From Phytophthora hibernalis (lineage: Eukaryota; Oomycota; Peronosporomycetes; Peronosporales; Peronosporaceae), in contig JAAKBF010000018.1 of NCBI GenBank assembly GCA_012656075.1, forward strand, positions 124,001-188,000: 64,000 bases of DNA, given 5' to 3'. This document shows, one piece after another, positions 51,611 through 62,708 of the stretch (position 1 is its first letter; every line of letters starts with the position of its first letter). The position numbers were made by a program, and so were the translations under genes. The notes under the pieces are model-generated. The model did not search any database. It was not told the DNA's origin and saw only the letters and a list, made by a program, of their open reading frames with translations.

Positions 51611-54600
51611 ATGGCTCCTCCGTCGCGTCTTCTCTGCGACGCCACCGCCGCCGCTCTCCGAGCCATCGCCCCGAGCGACGAGGTAAACCTTCCTTCCTCT
51701 TGGTCGCCTCGTACACCTTGAGCATCGTCTCACTCTCGTCCACTTATGCCTTCGCTCCCCAGGCTCACTCGCAAAGACCGACTGGTGTTCCGGCGGACGC
51801 TGCCAGCTCCGCTGAAGCCTTGGTTCCGCCACCTCAGCACGCGGCTGACGCTCTTCACGCCGGCGGTGATGCTCTCGGAGGGTTATCACCGGTAACTCCC
51901 CCTTCATCGCCTGACTCTTCGCCTGTCTTGGCATATCTGCTTGGCGGCACATCTGGAGCGATGTCCGGGTCTCCTAGCACCACCGCGACTCGTCCCGTCT
52001 CGGTGGGGTGTCAGACCGACACCGCCGGTGCGACTCCTTCTCCAGCTCCGGCGACCGAGTCTTCAATTCCGGCCCTCGTCGAGAAGCTTCTGCTCCAGCT
52101 GACCCAACTCGTCGTCGGCGTGGCTCGCCAGCGTCCTCGGGGAGTCGACTCGGCGCTCGATGGCCGCATGGGACACGCTACAGACCTCGATGAAGTCTTG
52201 TCAGCGGTTGTTGCCCCTGTCCAACCCCATCCGTCTGAGGCCGAGCTTGTCGTTGACCTCCGCAACGAGGTTGCCGAAGTCAAGGCTCAACTCGCCGACA
52301 ACGAGGACCGGCTCCTCGCTGAGACTCAAGAACGAGATAAGTTCGAGCGGTTCAGTGCTCAAGCATCAAGCGAGGAGAGTCGGACCCGCGATATTCTGGA
52401 CGACCTCCGGCAGACGCACCTCAGGAGCACAACCAGGCGGCCGCTCACCTTCGTCAGGCCAACACTGCTATCGCCGACCACGATCACATTGTGAAGCTGT
52501 GGGCCGGCCGCCGCCCGGCCCACAGCTTCGGCTGAGTCTTCGCTGACCTCAGCACGACGGCTCCTTCACCAGGAACGCGAGCGTTTCAAGGCTGGCTTGG
52601 TGGCTTACACGGAGCAGGTGGTGCGACACCGGGCTGCGCTTGATGCATCTGTTCAAGATTCGGTCGGTGAGGTTCAGTCACAGGTGCAAGCCCTTGAAGC
52701 TCAAGTGGCAAGTTTGAAGCGGAAAAACTCCATTCTTCACCGCCACGCTGCTCTCCACGAGCTTGATGTCGACACATTGGTGCTTGCCATTGCTGGTAAG
52801 TCATCCTTGCCCTTTCTCAATGCATCATCTTCCTTCTGACGCTTCTTCTATCCTCTTTCAGGCACCACCGCGGATGGCATAAACTCAGAGCTGCTCGGCT
52901 TTGGGCCTCCGAGCGTCACTTCGAAACGCAGCCGTAGTGCGTCTTCGGCGAGCTCGGAGGACGCTGGTAATGAATCTCCTGGCTCGGATGACGGACCGAA
53001 AGCTTCCGCGAAGTCACCGTCGACTGCTTGGGACGTCTCCGAGGATTCGGACGACTTGCGTCTTGTTCCGACAATGTCCCAGCGTCTACGGAACCGGCGC
53101 AAGCGTCTTCGGCAGCAAGCGACAGTGACACTGCCACCCCCAGCTACACAGACGCCGCCTCTCTGAAGTTCGCCAAGGTCGACTCTCCCCGGTTGGGTTC
53201 GTCCTTCTCGGAATCTCAAGGCTCGAGCTCAAGCTCGAGCGTCTGTATCTTCGACCGGCGCCTTGTCATCTCCGGCGGTGCCTAGCCCTCCGTCGTTATC
53301 CCTATCGAGCTCGTTGGCTGGGTCACCACCGCCGTCACCACCGAGTCCTCCGGCTGGCTCTTCCCCACCGTCGCTACCGGCTGGTTCACCACCGAGTCCT
53401 CCGGCTGGGTCTCCCACTATCGCCACCGGCTGGTTCGCCACCGAATCCTCCGCCAGGGTCTCCGACACGATCGCCTACGCGATCGCCTGCCTCTGGTTCC
53501 TCGGTGCTTCCGACCCCGGTCGAAGTCATTGACTTGTCGGGCGATGAAGTCGACACCGGGGCTTGGACGGCTGTCATTCTCGCGTATGGTTCGTTATCTT
53601 CGGCGGTGGTGTCTCCACCGCGTCGTGATGGTCGGACCACCCGCAGTGCGTCTGTGCTGGCCCCCTTACATTCTCAGAGGGACATGGAGACTCTGGAGGC
53701 GTCGGATGATTTCTTCATCGGCTCTCCGCAATCGTCCGAGTCTTCCCAAACTCCGGGGTCACACATGGCTTCTGTCACCTCGAAGGGCTCGGTAGCTCCT
53801 GTACCTACGGTGCCTTCCTCGGCTGCCTCGGTTGTGACATCGTCGACTTCGTCGACGACGACGCAGCCTACTCCGGCTCCACCCAGCATACCAGTTGATC
53901 CGGTGTCGCAGCCGTCCGCAGTGTCGTTGCCGTCGTCAGGAGGGGCGTCTGCAACGTCTTCGGTCGCTACACCCGTGTACTCGGTGGAAGCGTCCGCTTC
54001 GGGTTCCTCGGTTGTCGTCTCGGTCGCGTCCCCGTCAGCTTGGTTCACGCCTGATAGTCCGGCTGCTGGTGGTACCGACGCTCCGGCGGCTCCCGCGGGA
54101 CCTACCCGTCGTGCGAGATCTCGGTCGGTCCTCCGCCGCTCGCATACCCAAGTGACCGCCCCGCTCTCGACCGTTCCGGGTACTGACCCCAGCACCTTTA
54201 CTCCGGCGGTGCCAGCTACGCCCGGGACGTCGTCGCAGCGCCTTGCACTGATGACCGGACCGTACTTGACGCCCGGGTTCACCGCTCCGGGTACGCAAGC
54301 GCCAGATTTACAATAGCAGCCTGACTCTACCTATTGCTCGCGGTGTTGAGTCCCCGTGCTCGGTGGCTGGTATCCGTGCCATGGCGGATTGGACCAACCC
54401 TGTCCACCTTCGGCAGCAAGTGCTCTTGAAGTTGCCGGAGAGATCATGCTGCATCGCCATCGATCAGCACCCGCCTGGCTCCAGGATCTCGACTCACGCC
54501 ACGGGGTTGGCTCGGTTCGTCAAGATGTGACGTTAATTCCAAGGAATCACCACCGGCCGGACCGAGAAAGCAGATCTCGGTCTGGCGCTATGGGAGCGGT

Positions 54601-55355
54601 GCCACTGGGTTCAGGCCTCTTCCGTTGAAGCCTTCCTTTGGAGCACGACTCAGAGGCTCGGCGAGGGCGACCCATCGGTCACCGCATTGCGGGCCGCGTG
54701 GGTGGAGTACAGTAAGGCTCGGAACCTCAGGGCGGATCGTTTACGTCGGCAGATGGTCTATCGCTGCTGGGAATGGTGCATCGAATGTTCCGGCAAGCCC
54801 CGTGAAGCGCCGACCGAGTTTTTGTTGGAACCCAGCTACCTCCAATCCTCCTCGTTCGAGGTGATCGAGTGGCCCCCGATTGGGTCGGGGAGCTCGTGAC
54901 GCTGGGCACTCGGCAGCTGTGGCGGAACGGTGGGTGGATACGCCCTCTAGTCACGCGTTCAACACGAGTTTCGCGCCTTGTAACTCTCCGGTGCCCTTTT
55001 CGTGCCTCGCGGCATGACCGAGGCGGAAGTGCTTTCGGGTATCATAGTGGATTCGTCCTTACCGCCAGCTTCAGTCGTGGCTCCGTGGGTCGCTCCGACC
55101 TCGGTTGCTGCTTCTCAAGGACCAGCAGACGAAGAGGATAAAGACGAAGGCCAGGGCGAGGACTCGGCCGCTCCCGCTGCTACTCCAACGCACGCCGACG
55201 GTTCTGTGTCTGGCCAGACATCAAACCTGGATGTGTTGGCGGATCTTGCTTCCTCAGCCGATGTCCAGACTTCGGCCATGCGCCTTTGTGCTTCATCACT
55301 TATCCCCTTTGCTACTCCCACACAGTCCGAGTTCTGTAGTTCATTACGGGTGTAG
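51611..55355 (+). pseudogene. Intron-containing gag-like ORF of an LTR element
   Basis: Exon 1 (51,611-51,682, MAPPSRLLCDATAAALRAIA) joins by an 80-bp GT-AG intron (51,683-51,762) to a Pro/Ser/Ala-rich region and a coiled coil (LVVDLRNEVAEVKAQLADNE; later QSQVQALEAQVASLKRKNS). A second GT-AG intron is 52,796-52,861. A stop follows at about 52,533, and frames change near 52,415, 53,160 and 54,320. Low-complexity Ser/Pro/Gly repeats lead to a conserved-looking block near 54,690-54,880 (RLRRQMVYRCWEWCIE, FLLEPSYLQ, VIEWPP). Likely a structural protein of an oomycete LTR retroelement; not firmly assigned. Confidence 0.5.
52493..52529. other. 15-bp GC-rich hairpin
   Basis: GAAGCTGTGGGCCGG (52,493-52,507) and CCGGCCCACAGCTTC (52,515-52,529) are perfect complements around CCGCCGC. 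It sits immediately before the in-frame stop of the gag-like ORF. Confidence 0.9.
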
Positions 55356-55574
55356 ATCGAGCTAATTCCGCTTAATCCAAATCCACTTCTCTTTCGTTCA
55401 CATCATATACACATATACAAATTTTAATGCAGTAGTCGTCTTCGTCTGACACTGCGGGTTGCATAGCCCCGCAGGCAGTTCCATTCGTCACTCTCGATAT
55501 CCAACCGAATCCTCCAGGAGGTCCAGTCGTCTGTTGATCGGTGACTTTCATTCTGGCACAGTATCATTTTCATG
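55356..55574. other. Junction spacer between two LTR-element parts
   Basis: No gene is evident. The end of the plus-strand element meets minus-strand Gypsy pol here. Confidence 0.4.
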
Positions 55575-55662
55575 CGACTATCTGCGGACGCAGCGAACGA
55601 CGACTCCAAATGGTTCAGCCATTTGGAGTTGTCGTTCGCTGCGTTGGGTCCGCAGATAGTCG
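55575..55662. repeat. ~40-bp inverted repeat at a tail-to-tail pol junction
   Basis: 55,575-55,613 and 55,619-55,662 are inverted copies with one mismatch and a 4-bp indel around TTCAG. Both arms encode the same chromodomain tail (DYLRTQR) on opposite strands. Confidence 0.85.
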
Positions 55663-56641
55663 TAGAGTATGACAAGTTCGATGTGGTTCCCTGATGGGCT
55701 CGTCATAGCCGACCCACTTCACCTGGAACTCTCTGACGGCGCGGTTGGTGCTCGTCGTTAGTGGTGAGCGATCACCCAAAATCGTTTCCCTTCATTTTCG
55801 CCCTCCACTCGGTCGGGTCCCAGCTATCTTCTGACAACAGCTCCTCATCGAAGTCAATCCTCGGTCACTCCAGCCGCCAGTCGACTCCTTGGTCGGTCCC
55901 CGAACTCATTCACCGCCTTGAGCCGTGATACGTGCACTACTGGGTAGAACAGATACCCTCTCCGATCTGGTAATTCTAACTCGTATGCGAATTCTTCGAC
56001 CTTGTTCTTGATTCTGAACGGTTCGTGCCATCGGTGCGCCAACTTCTTTATCAATCCTTGTTTTACGCGTTCCATGTAGAGCCACACTCTACCTCCTGGG
56101 TTGAACAGAGACCTCGGTGCTCCGCGAGTAGTTTTGGAGGGTGTTCCTGTCTCTTCTTGATCGGTGTCCGAGGTTTTGTTGCCACCAGATTCCGTCGATA
56201 CTCCCTGCTGCCCAGCATCCAGTGACATCTCCGTTTCCCCACTGTTCGGTACCATGTCATCGTCGCCGTCGTTCGTTTGGATCCTCGGTACTGCGTCAGC
56301 TTCACGTCGTCTAAGCGACTCATAGTGCTCGCGTGCGCTCCAAGCTTTCTCAACCCTCCGGTAATCCATCGCCATTTTCCATGCAATTTCTTTTGTCGAT
56401 TCACTTTCCGGCGTCACGCCAGTGCATCCGTTTGGCCATGGGACCCTCGTTTGAGCGACGACGACATTGCTCGCAACGTGGACTGAGCGTCCCAACCAGG
56501 AACGAGGTAGAACGGGGTGTCCTTCCGTTTTCCGTTTTGGGAGTTGTTGATTGCAAAAACTAATAGCTCGGCAATCTCGTCCCAGTCTTGCTGCGACGGG
56601 TCTTCGGCATACACTCGCACTGATTGCATAACTGTCTTCAC
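55663..56641 (-). pseudogene. Gypsy C integrase C-terminus and chromodomain-like tail
   Basis: Minus strand from 56,641: MKTVMQSVRVYAEDPSQQDW, FAINNSQNGKRKDTPFYLV, then after a frame change a linker, FNPGGRVWLYMERVKQGLIK, AHRWHEPFRIKNKVEEFAYE and YPVVHVSRLKAVNEF. This is the integrase C-terminal/SH3-like part. Beyond 55,854, in another frame, EFQVKWVGYDEP resembles a chromodomain. Frameshifts occur near 56,440, 55,850 and 55,700. Chromodomains guide integration to marked chromatin in related elements. Confidence 0.75.
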
Positions 56642-56823
56642 TGACCGTTATTACTGTCCATTTGCTTGTGGTCGATAACTCAGCGTCGCCCTCGACCGAG
56701 CCGGCATCATCTCGGTGAATGCTTGGAAAACATCACTCATGAACCGTGGATCAGGATCATGTCGGATCATAGTTGGCGATCCGAACACATTCTTCGAAAG
56801 CTTGAGCAACCTTCAACGCAGTA

Positions 56824-57541
56824 TCCGTTCGCGCACAGTTCCGGACCACTTTTGAGGTGCCTACAATTTCATTATAAAAATGATGCCATGCACTGCAGCG
56901 CTCACCATAAGAATGAGAAGCATTAGCTTAGTCCATATACGCCTTTGTAGCTGCCACTGCGGCATCACTACAGCATGAAAAATGCACTCGAATCAAGCAA
57001 CTATTTTTTGTGCAAGGTTCCGGACCACCAACAGCGCCAACAGTCGCCCATACAAAGTTGAGGTTAATGAGGCCCTTTCACGCACTTTTTCATCATTTTG
57101 CATCGTTGTCTTCCTTTTGCAGGAGCCCCCGAGCTTCCAAATGCTTACGATTTTGCCCTGTATGGATCGACTTGGCTTTCTGCACTAATTAGCGTTGCAT
57201 GCTGATGGCTACTGCCCATAATGAGCAAGTTCTGGTGTGTTATGTGTGCACTTGGCACCATTATTGTGCGCTTTTATGCACCATAATCGAACTTAGTTGG
57301 GAAACGACGCTTTCGCACCAATTATGACCCTTGCCAACCTCGCTGCCAGGCGAAGTTCGCCAAATCAAGTGTCAATCGAGTGTAAATGATACCATTAGAT
57401 TCGTCTCGTTAGTGGATGTCTTAATGGTTGCTTCAATAACTCGATACGCGTTAAAATGAAGCCTCAGTGATCGATTGAAAAAATGAGCTTTAAATAGAAT
57501 TTGTATGGAATTGGGGTGGTCCGGAACTGTGCGCGAACGGA
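56824..57541. mobile_element. Tc1/mariner-like MITE inserted in Gypsy C integrase
   Basis: 718 bp with perfect 26-bp terminal inverted repeats (56,824-56,849, starting TCCGTTCGCGCACAGTTCCG; 57,516-57,541). It is flanked by TA on both sides (56,822-56,823 and 57,542-57,543). Removing it with one TA leaves the integrase frame continuous, which shows the insertion is exact. No transposase ORF lies inside. An internal partial end, GTTCCGGACCACC, occurs at 57,017-57,029. Confidence 0.88.
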
Positions 57542-57543
57542 TA

Positions 57544-57997
57544 GTATCCGACGTCGCTTTCCCCATGACGAATCCCGTGAACGAACATTGAAATAGCAAC
57601 AGCGCCGTATCGCCTCTCCGAGACTTCGGTAGCGGTATGACGAAATCCATCGACACCAACTGGAATGGTCTCTCGGCCAGTACGTTTCCTGGCGAGTACC
57701 CCTAAGCTGCGGACGACTTTTGCTTGAGCTGCAGTCCGGGCAGGACCGTACATGTCGCTCGACGTCCGCGTGCAATTTGATCCAGTAGTAGTCCATTTTC
57801 GCTCGATGGTAGGTTCGACCGATGCCTTGGTGGCCGCCTTCTAATGCGTCGTGGAAGCTTTGTAACACTTCCTGAATCATCGTTGTGGGCACCACCAGAC
57901 GCAGCATGCTCTCTTCTTGGTTTTCGTCACCCCACCGACGACTCGCTCCAATGATATACAGCACACCATCTTCGCTTAGTGCAAACTTGTCGGCCAT
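57544..57997 (-). pseudogene. Gypsy C integrase, zinc-binding domain and start of core
   Basis: Minus strand from 57,997: MADKFALSEDGVLYIIGA, LRLVVPTTMIQEVLQSFHDA, then the HHCC zinc domain with His in SFHDALEGGH and Cys in VRSCPDCSSSK. A frame change near 57,700 gives SMDFVIPLPKSRRGDTALLL with the first catalytic Asp, and FTGFVMGKATSDT ends at the MITE. Downstream of the MITE the core resumes briefly (LKVAQAFEECV, 56,821-56,780) and then decays. Confidence 0.8.
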
Positions 57998-58461
57998 TTT
58001 TCATACGTCTCTCACCGCACTATAACTCAAGCTGGCTTCTTCGCCTCGGAGAACGGCCTTGAGGTTTGCCTATCTCTACTCTTCGTTCTGGGCAGCGGAG
58101 ATTATTCGTCTTCGCTCTTCTTGAAAAGCCACCGGGTCGACCTCGCTTGCCTCTGGTACTCTGGCGCTAATCTGGGGTGTTGGTAGCTCTGCCTCTGTTA
58201 CGTTCTGGGCCTCTAAGGTTACCTCATCCGTTTCCTCTCGTCGTGCTGGCCCAACACCGCTGGTTCACTCGCAAACTGGACACGCTTATTGTTCGCCTTT
58301 GCTTTCGACGGGATGTGACGGTTATGTAGTCCGGCGCATCCCTCACAAAATCAAAGAAAGATTTGTCGCGGATATCTTGCGGACCACGCGGGTCTGGGTG
58401 AGGTTGACCTATACGTTCTCGTTAGCGGTAGCTTCGCCAAGGGTTGACGGGAAGCTTCTGT
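57998..58461 (-). other. Gypsy C linker between RNase H and integrase
   Basis: Decayed coding sequence with stops in all frames. By position it is the charged linker between the second RNase H and the integrase. Confidence 0.5.
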
Positions 58462-59400
58462 CTAAGGCTCATAGATGACTTCATCGATTCGATTGAGTTC
58501 GATTAATTCCGTTTTCCTGGTTTCCGCCGATACCACGCTGGACCCCTTGCTGATGAGGGCTTCTGTCGCTTGCGAGTCCACAGCGGCATTGAACTCTCGG
58601 ACGACGTGGAGGTATTTCACCGACCGAAGCCTGGCCGCGAGTTCTCGGTGATGATGTAGTTGGGCCGTCAGAGTTTCCTTCCGACAGGCCATCACCGCTA
58701 GGGACTGCTGGATTGCGAGTCTCGAGTCCCCCACTACGATTAACTCCTCGGTGCCATGCTCCAATGCTGCCAACACGCCATTGTTCATACCGGCGTACTC
58801 AGCGAGATTTACCGTGGTGGTCTCGAGAAAAGCACTCGCATCTGTCACTACCGTTCACTCCGGTAATTTCCATAAAACCCATGAGCAACTTCCATACCCG
58901 CCGTTCTTCTCCGTCTTGGCCGAACCATCAAACGACATCACCAACCCATCGTAAGTCCTCGGTAGGCATGTATATAGCAAGTGTGGGTCTAGCTGAGCAG
59001 TCGGCGACCCTCGGGACGGTGGTGTCACTGGGGGCAACGAGTCCTCAAGTTCAACGAAGCTTGTAAGCCCAGCTTGTAGCAGTTGAGCGAACGAATAGTC
59101 GCGTTCCTTGACTCGGTTGACCTTCAGGTGCCACGGGGACAACATGACCGCAAAATGGGTCACCCGACCAAACAATGTCTTGGACTTGTGTACCCACTCG
59201 AGCGTCGAGAACCGCGTGTAAACATGAATAGTCCGGCCGACCAGTTGGGTGTGACACACCTTCAACAGCAGCAGCCAAGCTAACACCTCCTTCTCGGCCG
59301 GATGGTAATTCATCTCGGCGTCTTTCAGAACACGGCCACAAACCGCACCGGATGCAACTTGTCGCCATGGTACTGCATCAATGTAGAGCTCAGAGCCCAC
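58462..59400 (-). pseudogene. Gypsy C RNase H domains (degenerate Ty3-type plus second RNase H)
   Basis: From 59,400 the frame carries the end of a Ty3-type RNase H (FCGRV-like LKDAEMNYHPAEKEVLAWLL, TIHVYTRFSTLEWVH) in which the usual acidic residue is not Asp (TRFSTL where TDH is typical). A second, complete RNase H follows: MSFDGSAKTEKNGGYGSC, NLAEYAGMNNGVLAALE, IVVGDSRLAIQQS and FNAAVDSQATEAL supply D-E-D-D. A frame change at about 58,855 separates its first strand from the rest. A tandem second RNase H of this type is known in some plant and oomycete LTR elements. Confidence 0.75.
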
Positions 59401-60180
59401 GCATTGGCGACTAGCGTCACGTGGACCTCTTTAGCACGGTCAAAGTGTTGTAGGATCGGCGCGTCGGCAACGTTCTGTTGCAGCACCGCAAAACGTCGGC
59501 GAGTAGCAGAGCCGTTTCCCACTGGTGTGAAATCGTCGTCCTTGAGTTGATGCAGGGCGGCTCCGTAGACTGCGAAGTCTTGGATGAATCGGCTGTAATA
59601 ATTCAGCGCGCCGAGGAACGCCTGCATTCCTTTCTTCGACGATGGGAACGGCAACTCTGTCACTCCCTTCAACTTCTTTGGGTCGGCCCTCATACCGTCG
59701 CCCGACACTTCACGTGACAGGAAATCTACTCTGCCTTGCACAAAAATGCTCTTCGTGAAACTCACACTGATCCGACACTCTTCAAATCGTAGAAGCAGGC
59801 GATCCAGGGTGGCTAGGCAAGAGTCGAAAGTCTCGGAGCCAAAGCAAATATTATCAACGAACGATCGTCGATCTAACACCGGGACCAACGAGGATTCATC
59901 GGCTTCTCCTGTGGAGAACATGTCTGCCCCGGGGTTGTTCACCAACCGGTTTACCGCGTCCTGCGTCACCGAGGACTCGCGGTCGGCCTCGAAATTGGTT
60001 GGAAGCGTCGTCGAGACTGTGGACAGTCGCGTAGAAACGTCGGTCACCCCGTCCTGGCTGCTTCGGCGTCCGTTTCGGCTTGCTGCATTAACTCCGAGAA
60101 CTGTTTCCAACCACCCTTGGGTTGGACAAACCCCCACACAGCGTTGTCAATCATTCGTTGGTAAATCATTGGTGCATTCT
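59325..60180 (-). pseudogene. Gypsy C reverse transcriptase, 5'-truncated
   Basis: Starts in mid-domain at 60,180 with NAPMIYQRMIDNAVWGFVQP. A stop near 60,045 and a frame change follow, then a long insert, RRSFVDNICFGSETFDSCLA, ISVSFTKSIFVQGRVDFLS, and the thumb/connection FLGALNYYSRFIQDFAVYG. The catalytic YxDD box reads F-V-D-N, so the second Asp is Asn and polymerisation would fail. The 5' part is replaced by a repeat fragment at 60,181. Confidence 0.82.
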
Positions 60181-60285
60181 TGTTGTTGTCTCGGCCGTTG
60201 TGGTGTTTTTTAACCGTCAGACGGGACAGCTAATTCAAAAGTGAGTGCCGTCCCCAGCTCTTCATTCAGTTGGGTTCTCTTTCCT
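60181..60285 (-). repeat. LTR-like repeat fragment shared with 27,961-28,066
   Basis: Reverse-strand match to the fragment at 28 kb, including gggacggcactcactt, cttttgaatta and tgacggttaaa. It replaces the expected upstream RT sequence of Gypsy C. Confidence 0.6.
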
Positions 60286-60327
60286 AAGTTGGCCTTGGCT
60301 GCCACTCAATAACATCTCTAAAGCCCA

Positions 60328-61075
60328 GTATACTTATACTAATATCAAGTTCTAATCATTTGCATATGTTTCTAATTGGATTATAAATAGGATCTGTTTA
60401 CGAAAAGTTGGTACTTACACTAAACTACAACACTCCCACAAAAGAGACGATCAACCGATACTTGCTTCGAATTTGCAAAATCGGCTTTGTAGGATATCTT
60501 TGCATCCGTCTTGTAAAGCTGTAGGTGTCTTATAATAAGTATAATTATATATGGCCATGTGAGGGGACCATATACCATATGACATCCATTTGACCTTAAT
60601 GAACCCACTTAATGACACTCTTGCCAACTGAAGCTAACTTTTCCACAAAGTAGCTTGACAGATTACCTTATTCATCTGCTCTAAACTAAATTCCAGAACC
60701 TTGTGGTCTCGTTTGCAGAACTGAGATGAGGGGACCATAACTTAGTTCGTGTCGGACGGTCTTACCTAAAAGTTATGTCATGATGTGCAACAAATAAAAG
60801 TCTTATCTTATGATGTGCATGACATGCCAACACACAATGTGCTACAGCAGTATAATAGCTAAAGTGGCTTGACAGTTCTTTATATCCATAACGTTATCGT
60901 ATAAAATCATTCCATGAAACTTATAGCTTAATTTGCAAAACTGAGATGAGGGGACCTAATCTTAACTCTTGTCTGACGACCTTACCTGAAACGTTATTTT
61001 ATGATAGGCAGCTCAATCAAATCCTAGGAAGGTGTTAATTGAATTTATTTACACAATTTGCAGTGCCTAGTCAAC
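60328..61075 (-). mobile_element. Copia element B, 3' LTR
   Basis: Homologous to 37,220-37,985. It lies just beyond the pol stop of the minus-strand Copia. No coding motif; ends approximate. Confidence 0.65.
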
Positions 61076-61108
61076 GACCTCGCCAGCGAAACAGAGGGAC
61101 TGTGCCGT

Positions 61109-62190
61109 TTAGATTGCCTGCACAATTTCGCTACTTTTCTCGGCTTCAAGGTTTCTCACACCCATAAGCTCTCGTAGCTTGCAAAATTGTTCTTGCGGTA
61201 GCGCCTTTGTCAACGCATCTGCTACCATATCTTTGGTATTTATCTATACGTTCTCTTTCATACGCTTTACGAGCATATAAGTATCTTGTCTCAATATGTT
61301 TAGTCGACGAATGAATCTTTACTATACTTATGGCTGCTGTATTGTCGCACCAACAATAAATTGGCTGTTTCAGTTGCCACCCTAGTTTCTTTAGAAGTAG
61401 CCACAACCATTCGCTTTCCTTAACGCCCTCACTTACGGCAACTAGTTCAGCCTGAGCTGTGTGCAAACTGACCATATCTTGTCTACAACTCTTCCAAGAG
61501 ACACATACATCAGCGAGTATTGACACATAACCTGTCACTGATTTACGGCCGTCATTCGCATTTGCGAAGCTCGCATCTGTGTATAGTTCATAAACTACCT
61601 CTTTGTTAGTTCCTTCATATACTAACCCATATATCGATGTTCCTTTCAGATACTTAAGCACTCTCTGTGCAGCTCTCCAATGAGACTTGTTATAACAAGA
61701 GAGGAATTTACTTAATTCCCTTACAGCATTTGCAATATCAGGTCTAGTTCCTCTAATCAGATACACGAGAGAGCCTACCAGTCCACAGTAGTCATACGGC
61801 TGTGCTGCAATAGCTTCAGCGCTGAGGTTTGTCTCTTTTTCCAATGCAATACTTGCTGCCTGAGGTGTTTTGGCACCATACATTTCTCAAGTCAAAACTG
61901 ACGGGTGTGCAGTCCATCATATCAAACTTTTCTAGCTAGTCCAGAATGTACTTATGTTGTGATAGACTGAGTTGCTTACGTGATCTATCCCTTCTGATCT
62001 CCATTTTCAACAAATAATGGACCTCACCAAGATCCTTCATTTTAAAGCGTTCTGACAAGTTTGCCTTAATTTCATTTACAGCTAAAAGCCTAGAGCCAGC
62101 AATGGTTAAGTCATCCACATATACACATATTAAGACGACGTCGGTTACTCCATTAACCTCCCACTTTTTCTTGTACAATGTCGCACATTC
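61109..62190 (-). pseudogene. Copia B reverse transcriptase C-part and RNase H
   Basis: Minus strand from 62,190: ECATLYKKKWEVNGVTD, then LICVYVDDLTIAGSR with the catalytic YVDD intact, MKDLGEVHYLLKMEI. A stop and frame change at about 61,936-61,883 follow. Then YCGLVGSLVYLIRGTRPDIA, YTDASFANANDGRKSVTGYV, AQAELVAVSEGVKESEWLW and CWCDNTAAISI carry the RNase H acidic residues. A frame change near 61,220 leads to the end at 61,109. Copia-type order. Relatively young compared with Copia A, but interrupted upstream by a 0.5-kb insertion. Confidence 0.82.
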
Positions 62191-62708
62191 ACCCGTAGCC
62201 GTTGGGGCGGGAGTTCTTTGAGGTGGATCGGGACTGAGAGATACGGGGCGGACGTGGTCTAGGGCGAGCACTAAACGCAAAAGAAAAATAAATACTTTCT
62301 TGTTAGCACTCGTCTAGTTGCAGGTAAATGTACGACTGATCTCAAGACACTATTTGTCGGCCGCTTTCCGAGCCTACCTTCTGCGTGACACTCCTCCGCT
62401 GCGCACGCCTGTCACTCCCTTGGCGCCATCCCTCCTCGTGCATGACAACCCGCCGACACCATACCCCACGGTGCTCGGCTGTCGACGACGCCCTCCGTCC
62501 TAGACCCAGCGCTTCAGTGCCCTCGGCTTCCTCGTCCTTGTCCAACTGGACCTAACTACCGACATCTTTTTGGGGACACCACTTGTATCCATTCCGATCG
62601 TTTGTGTACCCATTTCGATGGACCCTGCTTCAACTTGTGCTGCTCCTGTTCCTCGGCTATCCGTACAGCCTCCTGGTCGATGGTCCGGCAGCCAGGGTGC
62701 GGGACAAC
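62191..62708 (-). mobile_element. ~0.5-kb insertion splitting Copia B reverse transcriptase
   Basis: Copia RT coding sequence matches on both sides (SNTVC before, ECATLYKK after), but this block does not. On the minus strand it begins TGTTGTCCCGCACCC and ends CTACGGGTGA. It carries an open frame with no recognised domain. Possibly a retroelement fragment with a gag-like start; type unknown. Confidence 0.55.

Noticed and set aside
53674..54282. Minus-strand 202-codon ORF
   Set aside because: Antisense of the Ser/Pro/Val-rich gag-like ORF, with composition explained by the opposite strand.
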